A stretch of 39,570 bases of DNA from an uncultured Bacteroidota bacterium (lineage in GTDB: Bacteria; Bacteroidota; Bacteroidia; Bacteroidales; P3): the NCBI GenBank assembly GCA_902775135.1, contig CACYKY010000020.1, forward strand, positions 1 to 39,570, written 5' to 3'. Shown here in pieces: positions 7,101 through 15,056 of this stretch. Below the pieces are notes generated by a model. The model worked only from the letters and a program-made list of their open reading frames with translations. It was not told the origin of the DNA and searched no databases. The position numbers and the translations under genes are program-made. Within the stretch, counting starts at the first letter, position 1; every line of letters starts with the position of its first letter.

Positions 7101-9463
7101 AGGTCTTGGTGGACGACATCTCGCTCTTCTACGCCACCTCGTGTGCGCGTCCCGACAGCTTGGTGCTCGACAGCGCCGACCTCAGCAGCCTCAGCGTGCG
7201 TGTGGTCGACCCCGACTCGGTGGGGCACTATCGCCTCTGGTGGGCCGACGGCTCGCTGACGGATTCTGTTGACTTCACGGGATACGTCCATACGATCGCC
7301 GGCCTCCGCCATTCCACGCGCTACCAGCTTGCCGTTGCCACCATCTGTCCCTCCGACGGCACCCTCTCTACAACCATCGGCGCCGCTGGCGCTACCGCCT
7401 GCGGCATCATCAGCCATAGCGATTTGCCCTACGAGGAACATTACGACAACGGCATCGGCCTTTGCTCCAGTTTCCTCGACTACTGCTATCCCGGCAACAG
7501 CGGCGACCGCACCGGCACGAGCCGATTCCGCGGAGCCGGCGGCAAGGCCCTGTTGCCCAACGTGAGCACCTCCGGCGCCCCCTTCTTCTATATCCTGCCC
7601 GAGGTGGACAACCTCGACAGCCTTGCGCTCGAGTTCTGGCTCTACACCCAGCGTTACATCGATAACGACATGGTGACGGTGGGCGTGATGAGTAATCCCG
7701 CCGACACCACCACCTTCGTCGCCCTCCAGACGGTATACCCGCTGGTGGCCGACCAATGGGAGCAGCACCATGTGTCGCTGGGCGGCTACAGCGGTTCGGG
7801 TCGTCATGTGGCGTTGCGCTTTGGCTCTTACGACGGATGGCGGTGGGGACAGGCACTCGACGACTTGAGCCTGGTGCGCGACCTCTCGTGCATGGCGCCC
7901 GATTCGGTCTCCGTTGCTGCGGTGACCGACAGCTCGGCCCTGCTGGTGGTGCACGACCCGCGCGGCGTGGGACACTACCGCCTCTATGCCCTCGGCGACA
8001 CCACCGACTTCATGGGCGACAGCCTCATGGTGACGGGCTTGGCTGGGGCTACCGACTATGTCTTCGACGTTTCGTCCGTGTGTACGGAAGGAGTGGCCAC
8101 CTTCCCGGTGACGGTGGGCTTCACCACCGAGTGCGGCATCTACGAGATGCCTTATACCGAGGAATTCGAGGGCTGCCAGCTGTACCGTATGCCGCGCTGC
8201 TGGGATGTGAAGGGCATGCCGACTTCCAGCCCCTCGGTGCGCAGCGGCACCAGCGTGGTCAACGGCGAGAAGGACATCTTCGGCAGCATCGATGCCGCCG
8301 ACAGCGTGGTTACCATTGCCTCGCCCCAGTTGCACATCGCCGACACAGACGTGTACATAGGCTTCATGGTGTCGGTGCGGCAGAGCTATACCGACTCCTC
8401 GCACACCGCCCACTACCTCCCCATGCGTGTCAGGGTTGCCTACCTCGACGACACGATGGCCGCTGAGCTGGTGCTCTACGACGATAGCGTGGCCTCGACG
8501 GTCCTCTCCTACCAGCCGACCGCCGACTGGTACACCTTCGACCTGGCAACCCTCGATATCCCTGTGGGTGTGGGCAGGCTCTACTTCTCCTTCTTCCGCG
8601 ATTCGCTGGCCAGCACGGCCTCCTTCATGCTCGACAGCGTGGCGGTGAGCACCCTGTACCACGAGCCTCCGTGCCGCCCGGTGACAGCGTTGCACATTGA
8701 CAGCGTCTCCCTCGGCACCGTATGGGTAGGATGGACCCCGCAAGGCCCCGCTACGGAATGGGAGGTGTGGCTCGGCAGCCAGTATGGCGACAGCATGGTG
8801 ACGGTGCTCGCACCCGAGGCAACGGTTGCCGGATTGGAACAGGGCACGGAATACAGACTTGCCGTGCGTCCGCTGTGCAACGACGGGCGGCTGCTATGGA
8901 GCGACACGATGACCTTCACCACCCTGGTGTGCCCGCCGGTGGAGGAGGTGAGGGTTGTCGATTTGGGAAGCCACAGCGTGGAACTGGAATGGCAGGCGCC
9001 GACGGCAGGCCCGTGGAGAGTGGAATACGGCCCCAGGTATTTCGCCCAGGGGACGGGAACGGAACAGATTGTGGCTGAGCAGACCCCCGGGCGGGTGACG
9101 ACCCGCATCGAAGGCCTCAACGCCGACATGGAATACGACCTTTATGTGATGACCCTCTGCGAAGAGGCCAAAAAAAGCGTATGGAGCGAAGTTGTGAGGT
9201 TCACCACAGGGGTTGAAGGCATCGGCGAGGTGGCCGACGGCGGCCACCTGCGCCTGGTGCCCAATCCTGCACGCGGCAGCGTGGAAATCTTCGGAGTGCA
9301 ACCCGGCGCAAGGGTGACCGTGCGCGATGCCGCCGGACGCGTGGCGATGGAGGCCGGAGAAGGCGTTGCGGTGCTGGATATCAGCGGCCTCACGGCAGGT
9401 GTCTACTACGTCACAGCCACCACCGAAAAGGCTGCCACCACAGTCAAACTGGTGGTGATGTAA
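4157..9463 (+). CDS. Giant modular surface adhesin with T9SS sorting domain (1768 aa)
   Basis: Residues 1-19 are a signal peptide (cut after A-M-A). Residues 20 to about 240 form a distinct N-terminal beta domain. After this come fibronectin-III-like modules starting near 244, 491, 754, 996, 1245, 1506 and 1592. Between them lie larger cleaved-adhesin/MAM-like jelly-roll modules starting near 336, 578, 835, 1082 and 1326, each opening with Cys, an aromatic/Pro segment and an acidic E-x-F-E/D turn, and most with a following C-W. The jelly-roll modules recur every about 247 residues. Residues 1699-1768 are a T9SS C-terminal domain (LRLVPNPARG, GVYYVTAT, VKLVVM end). Related modules occur in the Porphyromonas gingivalis haemagglutinin/gingipain adhesins. 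An outer-surface adhesive or glycan/protein-binding role is inferred; no catalytic motif was seen. The gene is monocistronic, with a hairpin after the stop. The start ATG follows an A-rich leader. Confidence 0.93.
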   Translation: MKKVLLWVATMLLSAAAMAQGVQTYTMETSSEPWISISATGTQLTYVAADGGNQSIMMPFEFPFGEATIAEGDPVCMRADGYMLLNSGTGTHNAYGYCNTSTRVIVPFLLVDGQMPQGNSGCWWQVDTADDGQRVLVVEFQHVQHYNVGTDDFNYQVRLYENGNVAVHYGHMENHASDSSFNFMMVSDAIAGYNDAIALMGSWDNPTAFHPNTMGSSSSSVPHHITGMPDSGLVVTYVRPEPPCPKPTHVRAEELGPTSCQLVWRGNGVGGCTYEVYLDTTPFNVNYPGSRPLLSTNDTVLYLDSLLPNHQYNGYIRSNCGADVSNWMSFSIYTPCVSISHAELPFTEDFEFYTGSQYRRTLFNPGCWRGDGYVTQQSGYGGHRCLFLSNGNDAQPIIVALPAIDSVSELELTFTVQPQSGTLEVGVIDEADNLMSFVPLQTISAPSNTWSTRSVRFNTYEGMGKAIAFRVTTAVSRIYIDDIDVHVAVGCPAVETLTVSDVASTTATVGWTDPNQVGSYRVVVHPLLSSGSSATINAAASPVSLTGLTPDELYVVELYSLCGSQQSAAVVDTFRTLCAPKTAPFSESFESTNLSLCWTALSMRFFSSNPVPAWLPGVSTPMATAGSRSLRLESKRSNLVGREASWVVLPTMTDAPNRVMVDFDYRVPSGYEYVELAVGITTSETDTSGFVRQLTIRPTDGNWHRYSVDFALSGITDGRIALLQDNHSDHSYAGGLPNEYGYLDSVVVTPFAGCMRPVALTVSMVSDAEATVLWQDVNGAGTYEVTCGTQTVTVTGDTSYTFTGLSPQTTYNVSVRTVCPSGYTEALTTTFTTTCAGITDFPWSENFDSWAEGSFGSCWTRLEGPDRYSCVEVFSMTHSVRMNSDNWQGDTARSFLVLPFVAVPYAGLSLSMNVSGVSTSMTDAVLELGVMTNVADRSSFTAFDTLPFVNGIGSWTYYEHALGGIGSGRLALRLTSFSGWKQVLVDDISLFYATSCARPDSLVLDSADLSSLSVRVVDPDSVGHYRLWWADGSLTDSVDFTGYVHTIAGLRHSTRYQLAVATICPSDGTLSTTIGAAGATACGIISHSDLPYEEHYDNGIGLCSSFLDYCYPGNSGDRTGTSRFRGAGGKALLPNVSTSGAPFFYILPEVDNLDSLALEFWLYTQRYIDNDMVTVGVMSNPADTTTFVALQTVYPLVADQWEQHHVSLGGYSGSGRHVALRFGSYDGWRWGQALDDLSLVRDLSCMAPDSVSVAAVTDSSALLVVHDPRGVGHYRLYALGDTTDFMGDSLMVTGLAGATDYVFDVSSVCTEGVATFPVTVGFTTECGIYEMPYTEEFEGCQLYRMPRCWDVKGMPTSSPSVRSGTSVVNGEKDIFGSIDAADSVVTIASPQLHIADTDVYIGFMVSVRQSYTDSSHTAHYLPMRVRVAYLDDTMAAELVLYDDSVASTVLSYQPTADWYTFDLATLDIPVGVGRLYFSFFRDSLASTASFMLDSVAVSTLYHEPPCRPVTALHIDSVSLGTVWVGWTPQGPATEWEVWLGSQYGDSMVTVLAPEATVAGLEQGTEYRLAVRPLCNDGRLLWSDTMTFTTLVCPPVEEVRVVDLGSHSVELEWQAPTAGPWRVEYGPRYFAQGTGTEQIVAEQTPGRVTTRIEGLNADMEYDLYVMTLCEEAKKSVWSEVVRFTTGVEGIGEVADGGHLRLVPNPARGSVEIFGVQPGARVTVRDAAGRVAMEAGEGVAVLDISGLTAGVYYVTATTEKAATTVKLVVM

Positions 9464-9488
9464 AGGAAAAAAACTTTTGTGTGTGGAA

Positions 9489-9545
9489 GCGTCATGTCGT
9501 GCCCGGTTGGTATAACCAATCCGCCGGCGCGGCATGACGCGTTTT
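9489..9545 (+). terminator. Long hairpin terminator after the adhesin gene
   Basis: GCGTCATG starts a 15-bp outer stem that closes with CATGACGC at 9540, with two G-U type pairs. Inside, TTGGT/ACCAA forms a second stem around ATA. A short T run (GTTTT) follows at 9541-9545. It is a probable transcription stop, although the T run is short; the near symmetry would also allow mRNA 3'-end protection. Confidence 0.65.
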
Positions 9546-9788
9546 AGCATTCCCCTAGAGGAGGGACCCGGAGGATTTTAGTATCCGGAGGTGGGAAAAA
9601 ACGACGAAGCGAAAGGGGACGAAAATTGTGAAAAACATGTTGATAAAGGAACGTATTGCAAGGCGAATTTTGTTGATAAATGGCATTTTTTACGAAAAAA
9701 ATTGTGTTAAAATAATTTTGTAAGTAACAGATTATCAGTATTGCGAAAAGATTTTATGATTTTTTAACATTCTGATGACTTTCGGATG

Positions 9789-9820
9789 TTTGGTGGGGTC
9801 GGAAAAAAGTAGTACTTTTG
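9789..9820 (+). promoter_or_regulatory. Bacteroidetes-type promoter of the ribosomal cluster
   Basis: TTTG (9789-9792), 20 bp, then TACTTTTG (9813-9820). This matches the known Bacteroides consensus TTTG/TAnnTTTG exactly in both boxes. Transcription should start near 9826, leaving a leader of about 75 nt before rpsL. An AT-rich stretch lies upstream, typical of strong promoters. Confidence 0.85.
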
Positions 9821-9901
9821 CAATTCCTTTTTGGGCGGGTTATGCCCATAAATGAGATAGAAAACAAGTAATAATAAAATAAAAAAAACAAGTAAAAGAA
9901 A

Positions 9902-10285
9902 ATGCCAACAATTCAGCAATTAGTTCGCAAAGGACGTCAGCAGATGGAGTACAAGAGTAAGTCTCCCGCCCTCGACAGCTGCCCGCAGCGTCGTGGTGTC
10001 TGCACCCGTGTGTACACCACCACCCCCAAGAAACCTAACTCGGCCATGCGTAAGGTGGCCCGTGTTCGTCTGACCAATGGAAAAGAGGTCAACGCCTACA
10101 TTCCGGGTGAGGGTCACAACCTGCAGGAGCACTCGATCGTGATGATCCGCGGAGGCCGTGTGAAGGACCTTCCCGGTGTGCGTTATCACATCATCCGTGG
10201 TGCACTCGACACCAGCGGAGTGGACGGTCGTCGCCAGCGTCGTTCGAAATACGGTGCCAAGCGTCCGAAACAGGCCGGCAAGTAA
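9902..10285 (+). CDS. rpsL: 30S ribosomal protein S12 (uS12)
   Basis: S12 sits at the decoding centre of the small subunit and supports codon-anticodon proofreading. The 127-residue length is normal for the family. The loop [12 protein letters not shown] (Lys43/Lys44) and [11 protein letters not shown] (Lys88, Asp89) are intact, so the classic streptomycin-resistance positions carry the wild-type lysine, and Asp89 is the residue methylthiolated in some bacteria. It is the first gene of the cluster, directly behind the strong promoter at 9789-9820. rpsG follows after 45 bp containing a 14-bp tandem repeat. Confidence 0.99.
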   Translation: MPTIQQLVRKGRQQMEYKSKSPALDSCPQRRGVCTRVYTTTPKKPNSAMRKVARVRLTNGKEVNAYIPGEGHNLQEHSIVMIRGGRVKDLPGVRYHIIRGALDTSGVDGRRQRRSKYGAKRPKQAGK

Positions 10286-10287
10286 AC

Positions 10288-10324
10288 AAGTTGAAAGTTT
10301 AAAGTTGAAAGTTTAAAGTTTTTT
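10288..10324 (+). repeat. 14-bp tandem repeat between rpsL and rpsG
   Basis: AAGTTGAAAGTTTA occurs at 10288-10301 and 10302-10315 and begins a third time at 10316 (AAGTTTTTT). It fills nearly the whole spacer in front of rpsG. It is not a coding extension of either gene. Confidence 0.9.
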
Positions 10325-10330
10325 AGCAAA

Positions 10331-10798
10331 ATGAGAAAAGCTAAGCCCAAGAAAAGAATCATCCTTCCGGATCCCAAATACAATGACATCCTGGTCACCA
10401 AGTTCGTCAACAACCTGATGATGGGTGGCAAGAAGACCATCGCCTACAAGATTTTCTACGAGGCAATCGATGTGGTTGCCGACCGTACGAAAGAGGACGG
10501 CCTCGAGGTGTGGAAGAAGGCTCTCGCCAATGTCACCCCCAGCGTTGAGGTGCGTAGCCGCCGTATCGGTGGTGCTACCTTCCAGATTCCTACCGAAATC
10601 CGCGCCGAGCGCAAGCAGAGCATCGGCATGAAGAACCTCATCGGCTTCTCCCGCAAACGCAGCGAGAAGACCATGGCCCTGAAGCTGGCCGCCGAAATCC
10701 AGGCCGCTTACAAGGAAGAGGGTGCCGCCTTCAAGCGCAAAGAGGATATCCACCGCATGGCTGATGCCAACAAGGCATTCTCCCACTTCAGAGTGTGA
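10331..10798 (+). CDS. rpsG: 30S ribosomal protein S7 (uS7)
   Basis: S7 nucleates assembly of the 30S head by binding the 3' major domain of 16S rRNA, and lies near the E site. The 155 residues match the usual length. The basic N-terminus, the core helix segment [20 protein letters not shown] and the C-terminal AFSHFRV are all family features. In many bacteria S7 autoregulates the str operon; no matching mRNA structure was recognised. fusA follows after 60 bp of AT-rich DNA. Confidence 0.99.
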   Translation: MRKAKPKKRIILPDPKYNDILVTKFVNNLMMGGKKTIAYKIFYEAIDVVADRTKEDGLEVWKKALANVTPSVEVRSRRIGGATFQIPTEIRAERKQSIGMKNLIGFSRKRSEKTMALKLAAEIQAAYKEEGAAFKRKEDIHRMADANKAFSHFRV

Positions 10799-10810
10799 TG
10801 CTATAAATAG

Positions 10811-10829
10811 AATATATAGTACATATATT
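10811..10829. repeat. AT-rich inverted repeat between rpsG and fusA
   Basis: AATATAT (10811-10817) and ATATATT (10823-10829) flank a five-base loop. The surrounding spacer is almost free of G and C, unlike the rest of the cluster. It may be an mRNA processing site or simply an unstructured leader for fusA. Confidence 0.5.
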
Positions 10830-10858
10830 ATAATAAGTAAACGACAGAAAGCAACAAT

Positions 10859-12946
10859 ATGTCTGACCTCAAGTACACACGCAACATCGGCATTATGGCC
10901 CACATCGACGCCGGCAAGACGACGACGACTGAGCGTATCCTCTTCTACACCGGCAAGAACTACAAGCTTGGTGAGACGCATGAGGGTAGCGCCACTATGG
11001 ACTGGATGGTGCAGGAGCAGGAACGCGGCATCACCATTACCTCGGCCGCTACCACCGTGTACTGGGAATGGCATAACAACCGCTACAAATACAACATCAT
11101 AGACACTCCGGGCCATGTGGACTTCACCGTTGAGGTGGAGCGCTCGCTGCGTGTGCTCGACGGCGCCATCGCCATTTTCTGCGCGGTGGGCGGCGTGGAG
11201 CCTCAGAGCGAGACCGTCTGGCGTCAGGCCGACAAGTACGGCGTGCCCCGCATCGCTTTCATCAACAAGATGGACCGTGCGGGTGCCGACTTCTTCTCGG
11301 TGGTGAACCAGATTAAGGAACGCCTCGGCGCCAATCCCATCCCCATAGAGATTCCTATCGGACAGGAAGACCTCTACAAGGGTGTTGTCGACCTCATCGC
11401 CAACAGGGCTTTGGTGTGGGACGAATCCTCCAACGGCCAGCAGTTCATGGAAATCCCCATGCCTGAGGACCTGAAGGACATTGCCGCTGAATATCGCCAG
11501 AAACTCATCGAGGGTGTGGCCGAGGAGAACGAGGAACTGATGATGAAGTTCTTCGACGACCCCGACTCCATCACTGCCGATGAGGTCATTGCCGAGATTC
11601 GCAAGGCCACCCTCGCCCGCAAGATTGTCCCTGTGATGTGCGGTTCCGCCTTCAAGAACAAAGGCGTTCAAACGTTGCTTGATGCCGTTGCAGCTTTCCT
11701 GCCCAGCCCGATGGACATGCCGGAGATTGACGGCATCAACCCCAAGACTGAGAAGGAAGAGTGCCGCAAGGTGGACGTCAAGGCCCCCTTCAGCGCCCTC
11801 GCCTTCAAGATTGCCACCGACCCCTATGTCGGTCGTCTCTGCTTCTTCCGCGTGTACAGCGGCTCTCTCGAGAGCGGCTCGTACGTGTACAATGCCAATA
11901 CCGGCAAGAAGGAGCGCATCTCGCGTATCATGCAGATGCACTCGAACAAGCAGAACCCCCTCGACCGTATCGAGGCTGGCGACATCGGAGCCGCTGTGGG
12001 ATTCAAGGAGATCAAGACGGGTCATACGCTCTGCGACGAGCAGCACCCCATCATCCTGGAGTCGATGAAGTTCCCCGAGCCTGTGATCAGCATCGCCGTG
12101 GAACCCCACACCCAGGCCGATATGGACAAGATGACCAACGCCCTGATGAAGCTGGTGGAGGAAGACCCCACCTTCCGCGTGAAAACCGACGAGGTGAGCG
12201 GTCAGACCGTCATCAGCGGTATGGGCGAGTTGCACTTGGACATCATCATGGACCGTCTGCGCCGCGAGTTCGGTGTCGATGTCAACCAGGGTCGTCCCGA
12301 GGTGGCCTACAAAGAGGCTATCACCACCACGGTGCAGCACCACGAGATTTACAAGAAACAGACTGGCGGCAAGGGTAAGTTTGCCGACGTGCTGTTCGAG
12401 ATCGGTCCCGCCGATGAAGGTTTTGTGGGTTTGCAGTTCATCAACGAAGTGAAAGGTGGCAATATCCCGAAGGAGTATATGCCTGCGTTGGAGAAAGGTT
12501 TCAGAGAGGCCATGCAAAACGGTGTCCTCGCCGGCTACCCCATGGACTCGATGAAGGTCCGCATCATCGACGGCTCGTTCCACCCTGTGGACTCCGACCA
12601 GCTGAGTTTCGAGCTCTGCGCCAAGATTGGTTTCAAGACCGCTTGCCGCAAGGCCAACCCCGTGCTGCTGGAACCCATCATGAAACTTGAGGTGCTGACC
12701 CCCGATGCCTATGTGGGCGATGTCACCGGCGATCTGAACCGCCGTCGTGGCATGCTGGAGAACATCACCGCCAAAGTGGGCGTCCAGGCTATCCACGCCA
12801 AGGTGCCCCTGGAGCAGATGTTCGGCTATGTCACCTCGTTGCGTACCATCACTTCGGGCCGTGCCAACTCCACGATGGAGTTCTCGCACTACGCCGAGGT
12901 GAGCCGTGAGCAGCAGGAAGCTATTTTGAAGAATAAAAATAATTAA
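10859..12946 (+). CDS. fusA: Translation elongation factor G
   Basis: EF-G is the GTPase that drives translocation of tRNA and mRNA, and it helps recycle ribosomes. It has 695 residues. The GTPase motifs are complete: G1 AHIDAGKT (residues 14-21), the effector stretch with ERGITI, G3 DTPGHVDF (near 82) and G4 NKMD (near 136). Domains II-V follow, ending with the elbow-like [14 protein letters not shown] segment. Position in the str operon and intact motifs mark it as a canonical EF-G. rpsJ follows after 14 bp. No tuf gene lies between fusA and rpsJ, unlike the E. coli str operon. Confidence 0.99.
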   Translation: MSDLKYTRNIGIMAHIDAGKTTTTERILFYTGKNYKLGETHEGSATMDWMVQEQERGITITSAATTVYWEWHNNRYKYNIIDTPGHVDFTVEVERSLRVLDGAIAIFCAVGGVEPQSETVWRQADKYGVPRIAFINKMDRAGADFFSVVNQIKERLGANPIPIEIPIGQEDLYKGVVDLIANRALVWDESSNGQQFMEIPMPEDLKDIAAEYRQKLIEGVAEENEELMMKFFDDPDSITADEVIAEIRKATLARKIVPVMCGSAFKNKGVQTLLDAVAAFLPSPMDMPEIDGINPKTEKEECRKVDVKAPFSALAFKIATDPYVGRLCFFRVYSGSLESGSYVYNANTGKKERISRIMQMHSNKQNPLDRIEAGDIGAAVGFKEIKTGHTLCDEQHPIILESMKFPEPVISIAVEPHTQADMDKMTNALMKLVEEDPTFRVKTDEVSGQTVISGMGELHLDIIMDRLRREFGVDVNQGRPEVAYKEAITTTVQHHEIYKKQTGGKGKFADVLFEIGPADEGFVGLQFINEVKGGNIPKEYMPALEKGFREAMQNGVLAGYPMDSMKVRIIDGSFHPVDSDQLSFELCAKIGFKTACRKANPVLLEPIMKLEVLTPDAYVGDVTGDLNRRRGMLENITAKVGVQAIHAKVPLEQMFGYVTSLRTITSGRANSTMEFSHYAEVSREQQEAILKNKNN

Positions 12947-12960
12947 AAAATAAATAACAA

Positions 12961-13269
12961 ATGAGTCAAAGAATCAGAATCAAGCTCAAATCTTACGACC
13001 ACAACCTCGTCGACAAATCGGCTGAGAAGATTGTGAAGACCGTTAAGATGACTGGCGCAGTGGTCAATGGTCCCATACCCCTGCCTACCAACAAAAAGAT
13101 TTTCACCGTCAACCGTTCGACGTTCGTGAACAAGAAGTCGCGCGAGCAGTTCGAGCTGAGCACCTACAAGCGCCTGATGGACATCGAGATCAACGATCGT
13201 ACGAAGACCATCGATGCCTTGATGAAACTCGAGCTCCCCAGCGGTGTTGAAGTCGAAATCAAAGTGTGA
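12961..13269 (+). CDS. rpsJ: 30S ribosomal protein S10 (uS10)
   Basis: S10 is part of the 30S head and doubles as NusE in transcription antitermination. Its 102 residues are the standard length. The segment [17 protein letters not shown] is the conserved loop region, and the C-terminal [11 protein letters not shown] is typical. It opens the S10-type section of the cluster and is spaced 14 bp from fusA and 68 bp from rplC, so the str and S10 sections are probably co-transcribed. Confidence 0.99.
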   Translation: MSQRIRIKLKSYDHNLVDKSAEKIVKTVKMTGAVVNGPIPLPTNKKIFTVNRSTFVNKKSREQFELSTYKRLMDIEINDRTKTIDALMKLELPSGVEVEIKV

Positions 13270-13337
13270 ATTTAATCAGCCAATGTCAAACAGATAAGCT
13301 GAATTGTCTAACAAATTAAAAGAATCCAAACTAAGAA

Positions 13338-13967
13338 ATGTCAGGATTAATTGGAAAGAAAATTGGTATGACCAGTCTTTTTGATGCCGACGGAAAGCAG
13401 ATTCCGTGCACTGTTATTGAAGCTGGTCCTTGTGTCGTGACACAAGTGAGAACGATTGAGAAAGATGGCTACGAGGCCATCCAGCTCGCATTCGGCGAGA
13501 AGAAAGAGAGCCATACGACGAAGGCTATGAAAGGTCATTTCGCCAAGGCTAACACCACCCCCAAGCGCTACCTTGCTGAGTTCAGCCGCTTTGAGGAGGG
13601 CCACAAGAAGAAACATGGTGAAATCCTCACCGTCGAGGTGTTCCAGGAAGGCGAATTCGTCGATGTCGTCGGAACCTCCAAGGGTAAAGGTTTCCAGGGT
13701 GTTGTCACTCGCCACGGCTTTGGCGGTGTCGGTGATATGACTCACGGTCAGCACGACCGTCTGCGCGCTCCCGGTTCGATCGGAGCATCGTCCTATCCTT
13801 CGCGTATCTTCAAGGGTATGCGTATGGCTGGCCAGATGGGCAACCACCGTGTGAAGGTCCAGAATCTCCAGGTGGTCAAGATTATCGCTGAGAAGAATCT
13901 TATGCTGGTCAAGGGTTCCGTCCCTGGCCCCAAGGGTTCTATTGTCAAACTTGAAAGATGGAGTTAA
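13338..13967 (+). CDS. rplC: 50S ribosomal protein L3 (uL3)
   Basis: L3 binds domain VI of 23S rRNA near the peptidyl transferase centre and starts 50S assembly. Its 209 residues are normal. [13 protein letters not shown] at the N-terminus and the long extension with [15 protein letters not shown] and [13 protein letters not shown] are diagnostic; the Gln in the last motif is the site methylated by PrmB in other bacteria. rplD follows after 6 bp. Confidence 0.99.
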   Translation: MSGLIGKKIGMTSLFDADGKQIPCTVIEAGPCVVTQVRTIEKDGYEAIQLAFGEKKESHTTKAMKGHFAKANTTPKRYLAEFSRFEEGHKKKHGEILTVEVFQEGEFVDVVGTSKGKGFQGVVTRHGFGGVGDMTHGQHDRLRAPGSIGASSYPSRIFKGMRMAGQMGNHRVKVQNLQVVKIIAEKNLMLVKGSVPGPKGSIVKLERWS

Positions 13968-13973
13968 TAAGAC

Positions 13974-14606
13974 ATGGAGATTAAAGTTTATAACATCAAC
14001 GGAAGCGAAACCGGTAGAACCATCAACCTCGAGGATTCTATCTTCGCCATCGAGCCCAACGACCACGCCATCTACCTGGATGTGAAACAGTACTTGGCCG
14101 ACCAGCGTCAGGGCACCAGCAAAGCCAAAGAGCGCAGCGAGAACGCCCACAGCACCCGCAAACTGAAACGTCAGAAAGGTACCGGTGGTGCCCGTTCCGG
14201 CGATTTGAAGAGCCCTGTGTTCGTCGGTGGTGGTACGATTTTTGGACCCAAGCCCCGCGACTATCGTTTCAAACTCAATATCAAGGTCAAACGTCTTGCT
14301 CGTCGCAGCGCCCTCGCCTACAAGGCCAACGACAATGCCCTGACCGTGGTTGAGAACTTCACTTTCGAAGGCCCCAAGACCAAAAAGATGATCGAGGTCC
14401 TGAAGAATTTGAAGCTGAATGATAAAAAGTCACTTTTTGTGCTTGAGAATCAAAATAATTTCGTATCTTTGTCTGCTAGAAACCTCAAGAACGTGAAGGT
14501 CGTAAACGTGTCGCAATTAAATACTTACGACATTGTTAACGCCTCCAATATCGTCGTTTGTGAGGGTTCAATTGGCGAAATCAACCGTGTTTTGGCGACA
14601 AAATAA
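13974..14606 (+). CDS. rplD: 50S ribosomal protein L4 (uL4)
   Basis: L4 lines the nascent-peptide exit tunnel, and in E. coli it also autoregulates the S10 operon. The 210 residues include the tunnel loop region ([16 protein letters not shown]) and [13 protein letters not shown]. The last third is odd: from about 14400 the GC drops to about 27 percent over 60 bp, against about two thirds upstream in the gene. That patch contains TATCTTTG (14464-14471), an exact Bacteroidetes -7 element. The protein itself looks intact. Confidence 0.98.
   Translation: MEIKVYNINGSETGRTINLEDSIFAIEPNDHAIYLDVKQYLADQRQGTSKAKERSENAHSTRKLKRQKGTGGARSGDLKSPVFVGGGTIFGPKPRDYRFKLNIKVKRLARRSALAYKANDNALTVVENFTFEGPKTKKMIEVLKNLKLNDKKSLFVLENQNNFVSLSARNLKNVKVVNVSQLNTYDIVNASNIVVCEGSIGEINRVLATK
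14442..14471 (+). promoter_or_regulatory. Candidate internal promoter inside rplD
   Basis: TATCTTTG (14464-14471) is an exact TAnnTTTG match in the AT-rich end of rplD. The upstream box is imperfect: CTTG at 14442-14445 with 18 bp spacing, or TTTG at 14436-14439 with 24 bp. It would serve rplW and the downstream genes. Confidence 0.4.
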
Positions 14607-14642
14607 GGTATGTGAGTATAACGATTTAAGAAAGTTTAACAA

Positions 14643-14996
14643 ATGATGAACATTATAGTAAAACCGCTGATTAGTGAAAAGATGACCCGCCTCACCGAGG
14701 CTGCGGCCAATCCTGTCCAGACCCGCATCCAGCGTAAGAAGGGCATCGCCGCCGCTCCTGCTCACAACCGTTATGGTTTTGTTGTCGACAAACGCGCCAA
14801 CAAGATTGAGATCAAGAATGCTGTGGAGCAGTTCTACAATGTGAAGGTGATTGACGTCAACACCATGAACTATTCCGGCAAGGTGAAATCGCGCTATACC
14901 AAAGCCGGCTTCCTTACTGGCCGCACCAATGCCTTTAAGAAAGCTATCGTCACTCTGGCTGAGGGCGACGCCATCGATTTCTACGCAAACATTTAA
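14643..14996 (+). CDS. rplW: 50S ribosomal protein L23 (uL23) with an internal insertion
   Basis: L23 stands at the tunnel exit and docks trigger factor and SRP. The core is clear: VKPLISEKMT at the start, NRYGFVVDKRANK, then VKVIDVNTMNYSGK and KKAIVTLAEGD. At 117 residues it is about 20 longer than the usual 95-100. The extra residues (about 20-41, Ala/Arg/Lys-rich, ending IAAAPAH) sit between the first helix and the first core strand. The start could be either of two adjacent ATGs (14643 or 14646). rplB follows after 60 bp. Confidence 0.97.
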   Translation: MMNIIVKPLISEKMTRLTEAAANPVQTRIQRKKGIAAAPAHNRYGFVVDKRANKIEIKNAVEQFYNVKVIDVNTMNYSGKVKSRYTKAGFLTGRTNAFKKAIVTLAEGDAIDFYANI

Positions 14997-15056
14997 TCAG
15001 ATTAATTAATAATAGTGTAGTCCACTGATAAGAGACTAAAAAGAATTAAAAAAGAA

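Larger units (their letters stand above)
9464..9901. other. Intergenic region between the adhesin and the ribosomal cluster
   Basis: These 438 bp contain a long hairpin (9489-9540), a shorter CCGGA/TCCGG fold-back around 9569-9589, two TGTTGATAAA direct repeats (about 9649 and 9671), an AT-rich stretch, and the promoter of the ribosomal cluster (9789-9820). No gene was seen. Confidence 0.8.

Noticed and set aside
5942..8743. A 933-codon minus-strand open frame opposite the adhesin gene
   Set aside because: It has no signal or domain; its composition (His, Arg, Val, Gly, Ala) is the usual shadow of GC-rich coding DNA read in reverse. The plus strand has clear modules.
10313..12889. An 858-codon minus-strand frame opposite fusA
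   Set aside because: It mirrors the codon pattern of EF-G and has no recognisable motif.
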